Source of the DNA: JBEIQE01 sp040376705
GTDB taxonomy: Bacteria; Pseudomonadota; Alphaproteobacteria; UBA2400
DNA length: 64,000 nt
Reading direction: 5' to 3'
Assembly: GCA_040376705.1 (NCBI GenBank)
Contig: JBEIQE010000002.1
Location: 186,001 to 250,000 of the forward strand
Positions 48,646 through 56,040 of the stretch are shown here, piece by piece. The notes beneath the pieces are model-generated. The model was given only the letters and a program-made list of their open reading frames with translations, searched no databases and had not been told where the DNA came from. Each line of letters opens with the position of its first letter. Position 1 is the stretch's first letter. The translations under genes were made by a program, and so were the position numbers.

Positions 48646-49176
48646 TCAGGCTGGTGATGCTCCGGGCTGCTTTTTCAAAGCGGCGAGCGCTTTTGAATCA
48701 TTGGTCAGCTGAGCAAGTGCAATAAACGCTGCGCTCACATTGTGCGTGAACAGGCTGCGGATGCCGGCTGCAAACGGGCGCAGCGCCAGCGGCACTTCGT
48801 AGGCGGTTTCGAAAGTCATGCGCGTGCCATTGCCCTCAGCCTCGAACAGGATTTGCGACTGCTGCTTGAAGCTGCCGTAATTGGCGTGGCTCAGCACCCG
48901 GTGCGGGTTGGTGGCAAAGCTGATTTCGAGCTGGGTGGCGACTTCGGGCGAGACCGCCAGAATAGGCAGGTGCTTGGCCAGCGGCGCGGTATCGAACAGC
49001 GCCAATACCTGCATGCGTCCGCTGGTGCCGGGCTTGCCCTGTTTGATCTCGAAGCTCTTGGCGCCAAATATCGCCTTGCCGTTGGCCGGATTGGTGAAGG
49101 CATTGAACAGTGCAGTGGGCGAGGCTGCAAACTGCACCTGTTGCTCAATCACTTCGCGCTTACTCAGCAGGCCCAT
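48646..49176 (-). CDS. SRPBCC-fold protein, 176 aa
   Basis: A 176-aa START/polyketide-cyclase-like protein. It shows the SRPBCC pattern: an opening strand (VQFAASPTALFNAFTNPAN), LEISFATNPHRVLSHANYGSF-type strands, GNGTRMTFETAYEVPLAL, and a long C-terminal helix (NVSAAFIALAQLTNDSKALAALKKQ). Such folds bind a hydrophobic ligand. No signal peptide; ligand unknown. Confidence 0.7.
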   Translation of the reverse strand: MGLLSKREVIEQQVQFAASPTALFNAFTNPANGKAIFGAKSFEIKQGKPGTSGRMQVLALFDTAPLAKHLPILAVSPEVATQLEISFATNPHRVLSHANYGSFKQQSQILFEAEGNGTRMTFETAYEVPLALRPFAAGIRSLFTHNVSAAFIALAQLTNDSKALAALKKQPGASPA

Positions 49177-49254
49177 TTTATTCCCCCCATATATTGTTTT
49201 TATTAGGGAGAGGCTAGGCGGCTTTGAAGAGGGTTGTCAAATCCTGTTTGTCGT

Positions 49255-49863
49255 TCAGGTCTTATGCGCATGCAGCCACTGCGCCGCTTTTTGACTCACA
49301 ATGATGTCGGTATCGGGAAGCAGTTTCATACGGATAGCTTCAGGTTCGCGCCACATCGCCCAATAGGTAGGGCTGATGGTCATCCCGGTAAAAGGTAGAT
49401 AAATGGGAGGGCACAAGAAGTTGAATGGAAATATCCGTGAAAGCAACAGGCCGCCGTCTGCAATACTGAGCCTGACACCAACGTGGTAGCGATGGGGATA
49501 AACGTAGGAGAGGAAGGGTGTGGCGAAAAGGAGCAAGGGTGCAGCCAAGAGGAGGAAAGGCACAGCGATGATGAGGAAAGGCATAGCCAAGATGAAGTAG
49601 GGTTTAGGTATTCTTTGCCACAGCGCTAGCCCCGGACGCTTGACAATACTGTTGGATTCCAGAGTTTTCTCCGGACGCTTGGACTTGTAAATGATGATCT
49701 CCACCATTTTCCCGCGCCCTACTGGCAGGCTATCGGGCCTTGGGTAGGCAGCCGCAAAACTTCGCCAGAGCCCAGTGCTGTTAAAGGCCGCCCATGTCAG
49801 CAGGGCCACGAAAACACCTGTGCCGAGCAAGGGAAGAATGATCTGCTCGCTCTCTAACGGCAT
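49255..49863 (-). CDS. membrane hypothetical protein, 202 aa
   Basis: Unknown. The start is taken at ATG 49863; a TTG at 49920 is a longer option. Membrane segments are visible: LPLLGTGVFVALLTWAAFN (about residues 10-28), then a strongly hydrophobic double span FILAMPFLIIAVPFLLLAAP and LLLFATPFLSYVYP (about residues 90-125). The soluble part between contains KRPEKTLESNSIV. Probably an inner-membrane protein. Codon use is less GC-biased than its neighbours. Confidence 0.5.
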   Translation of the reverse strand: MPLESEQIILPLLGTGVFVALLTWAAFNSTGLWRSFAAAYPRPDSLPVGRGKMVEIIIYKSKRPEKTLESNSIVKRPGLALWQRIPKPYFILAMPFLIIAVPFLLLAAPLLLFATPFLSYVYPHRYHVGVRLSIADGGLLLSRIFPFNFLCPPIYLPFTGMTISPTYWAMWREPEAIRMKLLPDTDIIVSQKAAQWLHAHKT

Positions 49864-49960
49864 CTTGCTGCCCAACCCTGTCGAAATGAAAACAACTATG
49901 CTAGTTTGTACTGCAGGCAATTAGAAAGCAACTTTTCTATACCTAGGCGCGAGAAATACA

Positions 49961-50227
49961 GTGGAAAACTTCGGTCCGATAGTGTTCCTGGCAGCCCTCT
50001 ACTTCGGCGTGCCGATATTGATCAGCCGCCTGCTGCTGCGGGCCAGCTGGCGTGCCATTGCCCGCGCTTATGCGATATGGTTTGGCCTGTTATTGACCTT
50101 TGGCGTGCTGTCGTCGGGCAATTCATGGGACGAGGGAATGGGCTGGGCATTTATTATGGGAATGTTCCTAACCATCCCTGCCGTGGCTATTGTCATCCTT
50201 ATTCTTAAGCTGGCTCATATTCGGTAA
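49961..50227 (+). CDS. small membrane protein, 88 aa
   Basis: It starts at GTG 49961. Three hydrophobic stretches (GPIVFLAALYFGVPILISRLL; YAIWFGLLLTFGVLS; WAFIMGMFLTIPAVAIVILILK) make it almost entirely membrane. Basic residues between the first two (RASWRAIARAY) suggest the orientation. No family is recognised. The start codon and lack of a clear ribosome site lower confidence. Confidence 0.45.
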   Translation: MENFGPIVFLAALYFGVPILISRLLLRASWRAIARAYAIWFGLLLTFGVLSSGNSWDEGMGWAFIMGMFLTIPAVAIVILILKLAHIR

Positions 50228-50302
50228 TTCGCCTTAGCACTGGCGAGATGGACACGGAACAGCTGACTGAATTTTCAGATCATCGATTGAGTACGCCCGA
50301 AG

Positions 50303-51010
50303 TTAGCGCATCAGCCACAGGCGCAGCAGCGCGGTGGTGGCCTGCGGCTGCTCAATGGGGGCCAGGTGGCCGCATTGCTCGATCACCACAATCTCGGCGC
50401 CGCGAATGCCTGCTGCCATTTCCTGTGCCAGATCGGGCGGGGTGAGGGCATCTTCACGGCCCACAATTACCAGCGTGGGGCAGGTAATGCAGGACAGGCT
50501 CTCGCGCCCATCCGGCCGGCTCATGATGGCGGTTTGCTGGCGCACAAAGGCATCACGTCCCACGCGCTCGGCCATTTCCATTACAATTGCGCCCATCGCT
50601 TCGTTCTTAAGGTGCTCGGGGCTGAGCAGCAGCGGCAGCAGCTTGGGCGTTACGCCCTTGAACTTGCCGGTCTTGGCCAGCGCGATGAGGCCTTTGCGCT
50701 TGGCGAGTTGCTCGTCGCTATCGGCGCGGGCCGAGGTATCGAGCAGGGCCAAACGCTCGACGCGCTCGGGCGCTTGCCGCATAATCTCCTGCGCCACATA
50801 ACCGCCCATCGAGAGGCCGGCCAGCGCGAAGCGCTCGGGCGCTGAGGCCAGCACATGCGCTGCCATATCCTTCACGCTCTCATGCTGGGTGAGGTCGGCC
50901 ACCTGCGGGGTGCAGAGATCGCGTAGATGCTCGGTCTGATGCGCCCATAAAGCATAGTCGCACAAAAGGCCGGGCAGGAAGATGAGGGGTGTGGGCATGT
51001 GAGTCGGCAT
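50303..51010 (-). CDS. alpha/beta-fold hydrolase
   Basis: A 235-aa serine hydrolase. The oxyanion segment is LIFLPGLLCDYALW (about residues 9-22), the nucleophile lies in LAGLSMGGYVAQE (about residue 83), the acid in VGREDALTPPDLA (about residue 188), and the His in IEQCGHLAPIEQP (about residue 215). All three triad residues are in place. The cap part (residues 110-165) is short. The substrate cannot be told; esterase or lactonase are typical. Confidence 0.85.
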   Translation of the reverse strand: MPTHMPTPLIFLPGLLCDYALWAHQTEHLRDLCTPQVADLTQHESVKDMAAHVLASAPERFALAGLSMGGYVAQEIMRQAPERVERLALLDTSARADSDEQLAKRKGLIALAKTGKFKGVTPKLLPLLLSPEHLKNEAMGAIVMEMAERVGRDAFVRQQTAIMSRPDGRESLSCITCPTLVIVGREDALTPPDLAQEMAAGIRGAEIVVIEQCGHLAPIEQPQATTALLRLWLMR

Positions 51011-51023
51011 TTCTTTTTTTATT

Positions 51024-51047
51024 CCCTCCTCCGCTTACGGGGGAGGG
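51024..51047. repeat. GC-rich palindrome
   Basis: CCCTCCTCC (51024-51032) and GGGGGAGGG (51039-51047) flank GCTTAC, with one mismatch. It is followed by TTAGGGTT, the usual companion of this repeat class in alphaproteobacteria. It sits between the hydrolase and the DnaJ gene. Confidence 0.7.
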
Positions 51048-51053
51048 TTAGGG

Positions 51054-52010
51054 TTACTCCATGCCCGCTTTTTTGCGCGGGTTGAAGCCGCTGGCATCGG
51101 TCCATTGCTTCAGGAAGGTCACGAGGCTGTCATCCGGCTCTTCGGGCAGCACGACCTTGAGGCGCACGTATTGATCGCCCGCTGAGCCATCGGCCTTGGG
51201 CACGCCGCGGCCCTTGAGGCGCAGTACCGTGCCGGTATTGGAGTTCTTGGGCACCTTCACATCAACGAGGCCGGAGAGCGTCGGCACGCGGATGCTGCCG
51301 CCCAGCACAGCCTCTTGCAGGCTGACCGGCACTTCGCAGGTAATATCAAACCCATCACGCTTGAACAGCGGGTGCGGGTCGACCGAGATTTCGATATAGG
51401 CATCGCCGGACGGGCCGCCGGAGCGCGCCGACACGCCTTGGCCTTTAAGGCGCAGCTTGGTTCCGTCAATCGTGCCGGGGGGAATAGCGAGCGCCACTTC
51501 CTTACCGCCACTCAGCTCGATGGTGCGCTTGCCGCCCAGTGTGGCCTCTACAAACGGCAGGCGCAGGGTGTAGTTGATGTCTTTGCCCGGTTTGAGCGGT
51601 TCTTCAGCGGCCTGCCGCTGGCCGCGCTTTTTGCCACCACCAAACAGGCTGCTGATGATGTCTTCATTCAGGAAGTCATCTTCATCAAAGAAGCGCTTGG
51701 CGCCTGCGCCATAGGGGCGCTGCTGCTGGCTGTGACGCGGTGTTTCGCGGTATGACTGGTAATTGTAGACCTTCTCCTGCCCATCGGCGTCGATCTCGCC
51801 AGCGTCGAAACGCGCGCGCAGGGTCTTGTCGCCTAGAATGGCATAGGCACCGTTGACTTCCTTGAGTTTGGTTTCGGCCTTCTTGTCGCCGGCGGTGCGG
51901 TCGGGATGATAAAGCTTGGCGAGTTTATGGTAGGCCTTTTTAACCTCTTCAGCCGTAGCCGAGCGGTTGTTGATGCCAAGAACCAGATAAGGATCGCGGG
52001 TTGTGCTCAT
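51054..52010 (-). CDS. DnaJ/CbpA-type co-chaperone
   Basis: A 318-aa J-protein. Residues 5-70 are the J domain with the Hsp70-activating HPD in LAKLYHPDRTAGD. A Gly/Arg/Gln-rich linker follows (SQQQRPYGAGAKRFFDE), then the C-terminal substrate-binding barrels (about residues 135-305): INYTLRLPFVEATLGGKRTIEL, GTKLRLKGQG, and the matching GTVLRLKGRGVPKADG. There is no zinc-finger region, so it is CbpA-like (class B) rather than DnaJ proper. It works with DnaK. Confidence 0.88.
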   Translation of the reverse strand: MSTTRDPYLVLGINNRSATAEEVKKAYHKLAKLYHPDRTAGDKKAETKLKEVNGAYAILGDKTLRARFDAGEIDADGQEKVYNYQSYRETPRHSQQQRPYGAGAKRFFDEDDFLNEDIISSLFGGGKKRGQRQAAEEPLKPGKDINYTLRLPFVEATLGGKRTIELSGGKEVALAIPPGTIDGTKLRLKGQGVSARSGGPSGDAYIEISVDPHPLFKRDGFDITCEVPVSLQEAVLGGSIRVPTLSGLVDVKVPKNSNTGTVLRLKGRGVPKADGSAGDQYVRLKVVLPEEPDDSLVTFLKQWTDASGFNPRKKAGME

Positions 52011-52078
52011 GCCCTTTATCTAGCGCAGTTCGAGGCTAGAGAAAAGTGTTAGCACCAGCCACGACGGCTGTTGATCGG

Positions 52079-52750
52079 TTAGCGACGGCTCCAACCGCCG
52101 CCGCGGCGACGCGGCTCTTGATACTGGCGGCCATCAAAAGTGAGGGCAACCTGACGGCCACGCGGGTCGTAGACAATGATATCGCGCCAGCCGCGGCCAA
52201 ACTGGTCCATCACGGCAATGTCGCTCACGGTCATATAGCCGAGCAGCAGCGGCGTAATCGCGCCGCCCCGGGCTACCTGATAGATGGAGAAGGGGCAATA
52301 GTCGCCGTTGCAGTACTGGTCGTTTTCGTTATAGGCAAAAATCTCTTCCTTGCCGTCGCCGTTCAGGTCGACCCGGCCGATCAGGACGTTGCGGATCAGC
52401 GCCTGACCGCCGTTAACCGCCGCCAGCAAAGTGGGGTCGCTCTCAATAACCAGCTGGCGGGCAGTGCCATTACCGCTGCCTGAGAGACGGATGCGTGAAG
52501 CCGTGGGCTCGGCGGGTGCGGCCTGCTCAGGTGCGGCCTGCGGCTGATACTGGTTCTGATACGGGTTGTACTGCTGTTGCTGGCGCTGCTGCTTGGTGGT
52601 GGAGACGGTGCCGGTCTGCACGCCGCTATAAGGGTTACTGTTATAGGTCTGGTTCTGCTGGTTGCTGGTGGTGTTATTGCCCAGCGCATAAGCGGGCGCC
52701 GAGAGGGCAAGCAGGGTGGTAACAGTAAGGGTGGCGGCAAGCTTGAGCAT
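52079..52750 (-). CDS. exported protein with Asn/Gln-rich linker, 223 aa
   Basis: A Sec signal at residues 1-23 (LKLAATLTVTTLLALSAPAYA) precedes a disordered stretch rich in Asn, Gln, Tyr and Thr (about residues 24-80: NQQNQTYNSNPYSGVQ; QQQYNPYQNQYQPQ). The C-terminal domain holds RVDLNGDGKEEIFAYNE, an FG-GAP-like calcium loop, then QYCNGDYCPFS and DIIVYDPRGR. So it is a periplasmic or surface protein. The Q/N-rich part could self-associate. Confidence 0.65.
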   Translation of the reverse strand: MLKLAATLTVTTLLALSAPAYALGNNTTSNQQNQTYNSNPYSGVQTGTVSTTKQQRQQQQYNPYQNQYQPQAAPEQAAPAEPTASRIRLSGSGNGTARQLVIESDPTLLAAVNGGQALIRNVLIGRVDLNGDGKEEIFAYNENDQYCNGDYCPFSIYQVARGGAITPLLLGYMTVSDIAVMDQFGRGWRDIIVYDPRGRQVALTFDGRQYQEPRRRGGGWSRR

Positions 52751-52834
52751 GGTTGTCTCCTGATGAAGTACTTACTCTAGCAGAGAGTGCGGCCCGCGCC
52801 ATATGTGACAAGATCTGATGCGACAACATGAGCA

Positions 52835-52861
52835 AAAGGCGCCCGTATGACAGGCGCCTTT
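52835..52861. terminator. terminator
   Basis: AAAGGCGCC (52835-52843) pairs with GGCGCCTTT (52853-52861) around a nine-base loop. It lies 16 bases downstream of the minus-strand gene ending at 52877 and works in that direction. Confidence 0.75.
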
Positions 52862-52876
52862 CTTACCAGCCGGTCT

Positions 52877-53575
52877 TTAGACGGCTTTTATGTGCAGCAC
52901 CTTGCCGGCCATGGGCTTGCCTTTGGGACTGCTGCCGCGCCCGCGATAGTGCGAGGGAAACAGCCATTCATCGCCCAGATTGAACAGTGCCGGCTCTTCG
53001 GCATTGTCGCGGCATACCGCCAGCACCAGCTCGGCTGCGTAAGGCCTTGGTGAATGGCCGTTGGGGATATGCCCCGCCAGCGCCACATAGGCCTTGAGGT
53101 TGAGACGGCCCAGCCTGCCGCCATGAGCTGTAACGGCGGGCAGCATTTGCAGTTCGCTCACTCCACCGGCGCAGGCCAGAAAGATGTCGCAAAGGTCGAC
53201 CTTTTCACTGCCTGCTGTCAGCCCGAAGTCAGGGGCTGTCAGCTCGCCGTTGCTGCTGGCCCCGAAGATGCCGCTTTCGAGCACACCCGGAGCATAGCTG
53301 ATGTCCTTGGGAGCGACGTTGAGCTGCAGCATGGGGTCGAGCGGTACGCGGCCGAGAAAGTCACGCTCGATCATCTTGTCGGCCACACGGCCCGACTGCA
53401 CCATGAAGACCTGAATGCCAGTGCCGATGAGCGCATAGTCGCGGCCAGCCTGCTTGGCCTTGTTGAAGGCCGCCGCCGGATTTTTTGCAAACTGTGCCAG
53501 CGCCGTGTTGATGCGCTGTTTAAAATCTGGAGGGGAGTCGATTGAAGAACCATCACGTAATGCATATTCACTCAT
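52877..53575 (-). CDS. hypothetical protein, 232 aa
   Basis: Not recognised. The sequence looks soluble and mixed alpha/beta: DFKQRINTALAQFAKNPAAAFNKAKQ in the N-terminal part, SGRVADKMIERDFLGRVPLDP in the middle, and LNLKAYVALAGHIPNGHSPRPY near the end, followed by a basic Gly/Ser-rich stretch (HYRGRGSSPKGKPMAG). No signal or membrane segment. It has its own terminator and seems monocistronic. Confidence 0.55.
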   Translation of the reverse strand: MSEYALRDGSSIDSPPDFKQRINTALAQFAKNPAAAFNKAKQAGRDYALIGTGIQVFMVQSGRVADKMIERDFLGRVPLDPMLQLNVAPKDISYAPGVLESGIFGASSNGELTAPDFGLTAGSEKVDLCDIFLACAGGVSELQMLPAVTAHGGRLGRLNLKAYVALAGHIPNGHSPRPYAAELVLAVCRDNAEEPALFNLGDEWLFPSHYRGRGSSPKGKPMAGKVLHIKAV

Positions 53576-53729
53576 CTAGACCTCGCATGTTGGAGGCAGA
53601 AGGATCTCTGCATTAACAGAGACTATAGACAAATGGAGTGCATGCGCAAGCGGAGTTTGCGTTTATGTATTTGTATTCATTGAGTTATTTTTACCAGTAT
53701 GACAGGTGCTGGGTATTTGGCAAGGGGTA

Positions 53730-54278
53730 TTAGCGGGAAAAGCGCATGATGATATCGCCGTTAAACTGGCAGCCTGAATTTGCAGCTTCAACAGTTGCGA
53801 CGCTGAATTCGTTTTCGCTACCTTCGTAGACAATCTGATTAGGTCGCAAACGTGTAGCCAGATACGGGCCAAGCAAAATACAGTCAAGACGTCCTGAGGT
53901 TTCAAACGAAACCTGTATGGTGTCTGGATGAACGTTGACTATGATGGCTGTATCGCCGGAGCCGTCAGCACTAAAGCGGGGCATGAAAAATTCATTGTTA
54001 TTTCTGACCATGGAAGGATCAACCGCGTTCGGCATGCTGGCCATAACATCAACGCTGACAAATTGTCCGCTGATCGGCATGTTCTTGAACAGGATACGGG
54101 TTTGCTCAACTACCTGTCCGATGGACGTTGCGGCCACGCTCAACTTACGGTTTTTCTGTACTTCGGCAGCGGCAACCCAGATACCGCCGATAACCAGACC
54201 GACAACACCCAGTACAATAGCCGCTTCAACCAGGTTGAAGCCGCGGCTGCTCGTCGGTTTATGCTTGTCTGCAGACAT
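53730..54278 (-). CDS. prepilin-like protein 2, 182 aa
   Basis: The leader MSADKHKPTSSRG is followed by G|FNLVEAAIVLGVVGLVIGGIW, with Glu5 and a hydrophobic helix, a perfect type IV prepilin signature for prepilin peptidase. The pilin body (residues 40-182) includes VVEQTRILFKNMPISGQFVSVDVM and a C-terminal ANSGCQFNGDIIMRFSR. It is nearly identical to the pilin at 43598 over the first 25 mature residues but diverges after, as expected for pilins sharing one assembly machine. Confidence 0.75.
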   Translation of the reverse strand: MSADKHKPTSSRGFNLVEAAIVLGVVGLVIGGIWVAAAEVQKNRKLSVAATSIGQVVEQTRILFKNMPISGQFVSVDVMASMPNAVDPSMVRNNNEFFMPRFSADGSGDTAIIVNVHPDTIQVSFETSGRLDCILLGPYLATRLRPNQIVYEGSENEFSVATVEAANSGCQFNGDIIMRFSR

Positions 54279-54348
54279 AATTTACTGTGAAGCAAAATCC
54301 ATGTAATATCAAGTTTATGGCGGTCATTAAGCATAGAAATCGCTTGGC

Positions 54349-55575
54349 TTATTGCTTTTCCTGCCTAGTTTTGATCAGGAAGCTACGCACAGCCTCGCTT
54401 TCGCTCAGGCCGATTGCTTTGGTATAGGCTTCTTGGGCTTCAGCTTCATCGCCTGCTGCTCTCAGTAACGCGGCGCGCGCAGCCCAGTAGGGTTGGTAGC
54501 GAGCCTGCAGTTCGGGTTCAATCTCGTCCAGCACGGCAAGCCCTGCTGCAGCGTCCTGAGCTGCAGCCAGTGCACAGGCATAACTGACTATTGTACCGAC
54601 GCGCGGGCGTAGCACCAGCAGCCCCTGATAGAGCTGGGCAATGGCGGCGGCTGGTACTGCAGCTCCCAAAAGCCTTTGGGTATGGGCAGATTGTATTGCT
54701 GCCTCAAGCTGGTAAGGGCCAATCATGTTCATCCGCACGGCGCTGGCCAGCAGCCCTTCGGCTTCTTCAATCAGCCCGTGGTTCCATAAGGATGTATCAT
54801 GCCGGTCAAGCGGTACATAAAGCCCTGTGCTGCTGCGCCGTGCTGCCCGCCGTGCTTCACAGAACAGGAGCAATGCCAGCAGCCCTTTGGGTTCTGCCTG
54901 AGCCGGTAGTTGCTGGCATAAGAAACGGGCCAGCTCAATACTGGCGAGGGCCAGGTCTTCTGAGCCGGAATCTGAGCCTGTGACATCTTCCCAGCCGGTA
55001 CCAAAGGCAGCATAGATGGCATCCATGACATATTGCAGCCGCTCGGGCAGGTCTTGCAGCTCGGGCTCTGTGAAGGGAATGCCAGCCTGACGTATCTTCG
55101 CTTTGGCGCGTACCAGACGTTGGGCCAGCGTCGCCGGTGACGTAATGAAAACGCTGGCCATGCGTTTAACATCAATACCAAGTACTGTTTGCAACATGAG
55201 CGGAGTACGCGCGGCAGCATCTATTGCCGGGTGAGCGCAGGTGAACAGCAGGCGCAGGCGCTCATCCGGTATGCTGGCTTTTTCTTCGAGAACGGTGAGC
55301 TGCTCGGTCAGTAACCGCAGCTCGGGGATGGCCGTATCGATAATCTTTTCGTGGCGCTGCCGATCGATGAGTTTGCGCCGTGCTGTTGTCAGCAGCCAGG
55401 CTTCAGGCTGGGCTGGAATACCTTTTTGCGGCCAGCTGCTAAGGGCGGCGGTAAAGGCATCGGCCAGTGCATCCTCGGCGGCGGCGATATCACGTGTGCG
55501 GCTCGCAAGTATGGCGATGAGCCGCCCGTAGGACTTACGGGCGGCTTGCTCTGCGGTACTGAAGGCATTATCCAT
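54349..55575 (-). CDS. ECF42-like sigma factor with C-terminal TPR-like domain
   Basis: A 408-aa protein. Residues 10-75 are the sigma2 region (RLIAILASRTRDIAAAEDALADAF), residues 105-165 sigma4 (LGIDVKRMASVFITSPATLAQRLVRAKAKI). The remaining 230 residues are a helical, TPR-like extension. This layout, next to a YCII/DGPF protein, is that of ECF group 42, which needs no classical anti-sigma. It starts one base after the partner's stop. What activates it is unknown. Confidence 0.82.
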   Translation of the reverse strand: MDNAFSTAEQAARKSYGRLIAILASRTRDIAAAEDALADAFTAALSSWPQKGIPAQPEAWLLTTARRKLIDRQRHEKIIDTAIPELRLLTEQLTVLEEKASIPDERLRLLFTCAHPAIDAAARTPLMLQTVLGIDVKRMASVFITSPATLAQRLVRAKAKIRQAGIPFTEPELQDLPERLQYVMDAIYAAFGTGWEDVTGSDSGSEDLALASIELARFLCQQLPAQAEPKGLLALLLFCEARRAARRSSTGLYVPLDRHDTSLWNHGLIEEAEGLLASAVRMNMIGPYQLEAAIQSAHTQRLLGAAVPAAAIAQLYQGLLVLRPRVGTIVSYACALAAAQDAAAGLAVLDEIEPELQARYQPYWAARAALLRAAGDEAEAQEAYTKAIGLSESEAVRSFLIKTRQEKQ

Positions 55576-55576
55576 A

Positions 55577-55933
55577 TCAGGCCATGGGTGGCATCACCGG
55601 ACGGACCTCAACCCCACCGGTAGACGCGCAAGGGGCCTTGGCAGCCCAGCTGAGGGCGGTATCGAGATCATCGGTTTCGATAATGAAAAAGCCGCCAAGC
55701 TGCTCTTTGGTTTCGGCAAACGGGCCGTCCTGCACATCGCGCTTATCGCCTTTAAGGCGAAGCGTGGTGGCTGTAACAGGGGGCTGGAGGCCGCTGCCAG
55801 AGCGCACAATGCCGCTTTGCGCCAAGGCCTCCACATAAGCGCTCCAGCCTGCCCAATAGGCCTTTGCTTTAACGGGATCATTGCGCTGTTCAAAGTCATG
55901 GGTGGGTTCGTAGAACATTAACATGTATTGCAT
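55577..55933 (-). CDS. YCII/DGPF-domain protein
   Basis: A 118-aa protein starting at ATG 55933 with AAAGGAAG upstream. It has the YCII fold pattern: MQYMLMFYEP at the start, a helix around AYWAGWSAYVEALAQSG, and the hallmark DGPFAETKEQLGGFFIIETDD near the middle. DGPF-type genes are the constant partners of ECF42 sigma factors. It may sense a small molecule or be a target of the sigma factor; the mechanism is not settled. The two genes are one operon. Confidence 0.85.
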   Translation of the reverse strand: MQYMLMFYEPTHDFEQRNDPVKAKAYWAGWSAYVEALAQSGIVRSGSGLQPPVTATTLRLKGDKRDVQDGPFAETKEQLGGFFIIETDDLDTALSWAAKAPCASTGGVEVRPVMPPMA

Positions 55934-56040
55934 GATTGCTTCCTTTTGCTGTTCGAGCATGAGCGCTCACCACCATGACGGACGGGGGTGCGTCTTTTCG
56001 ACATTATGACGGGAATTATTTTACCAGCAACTGCAGGATG

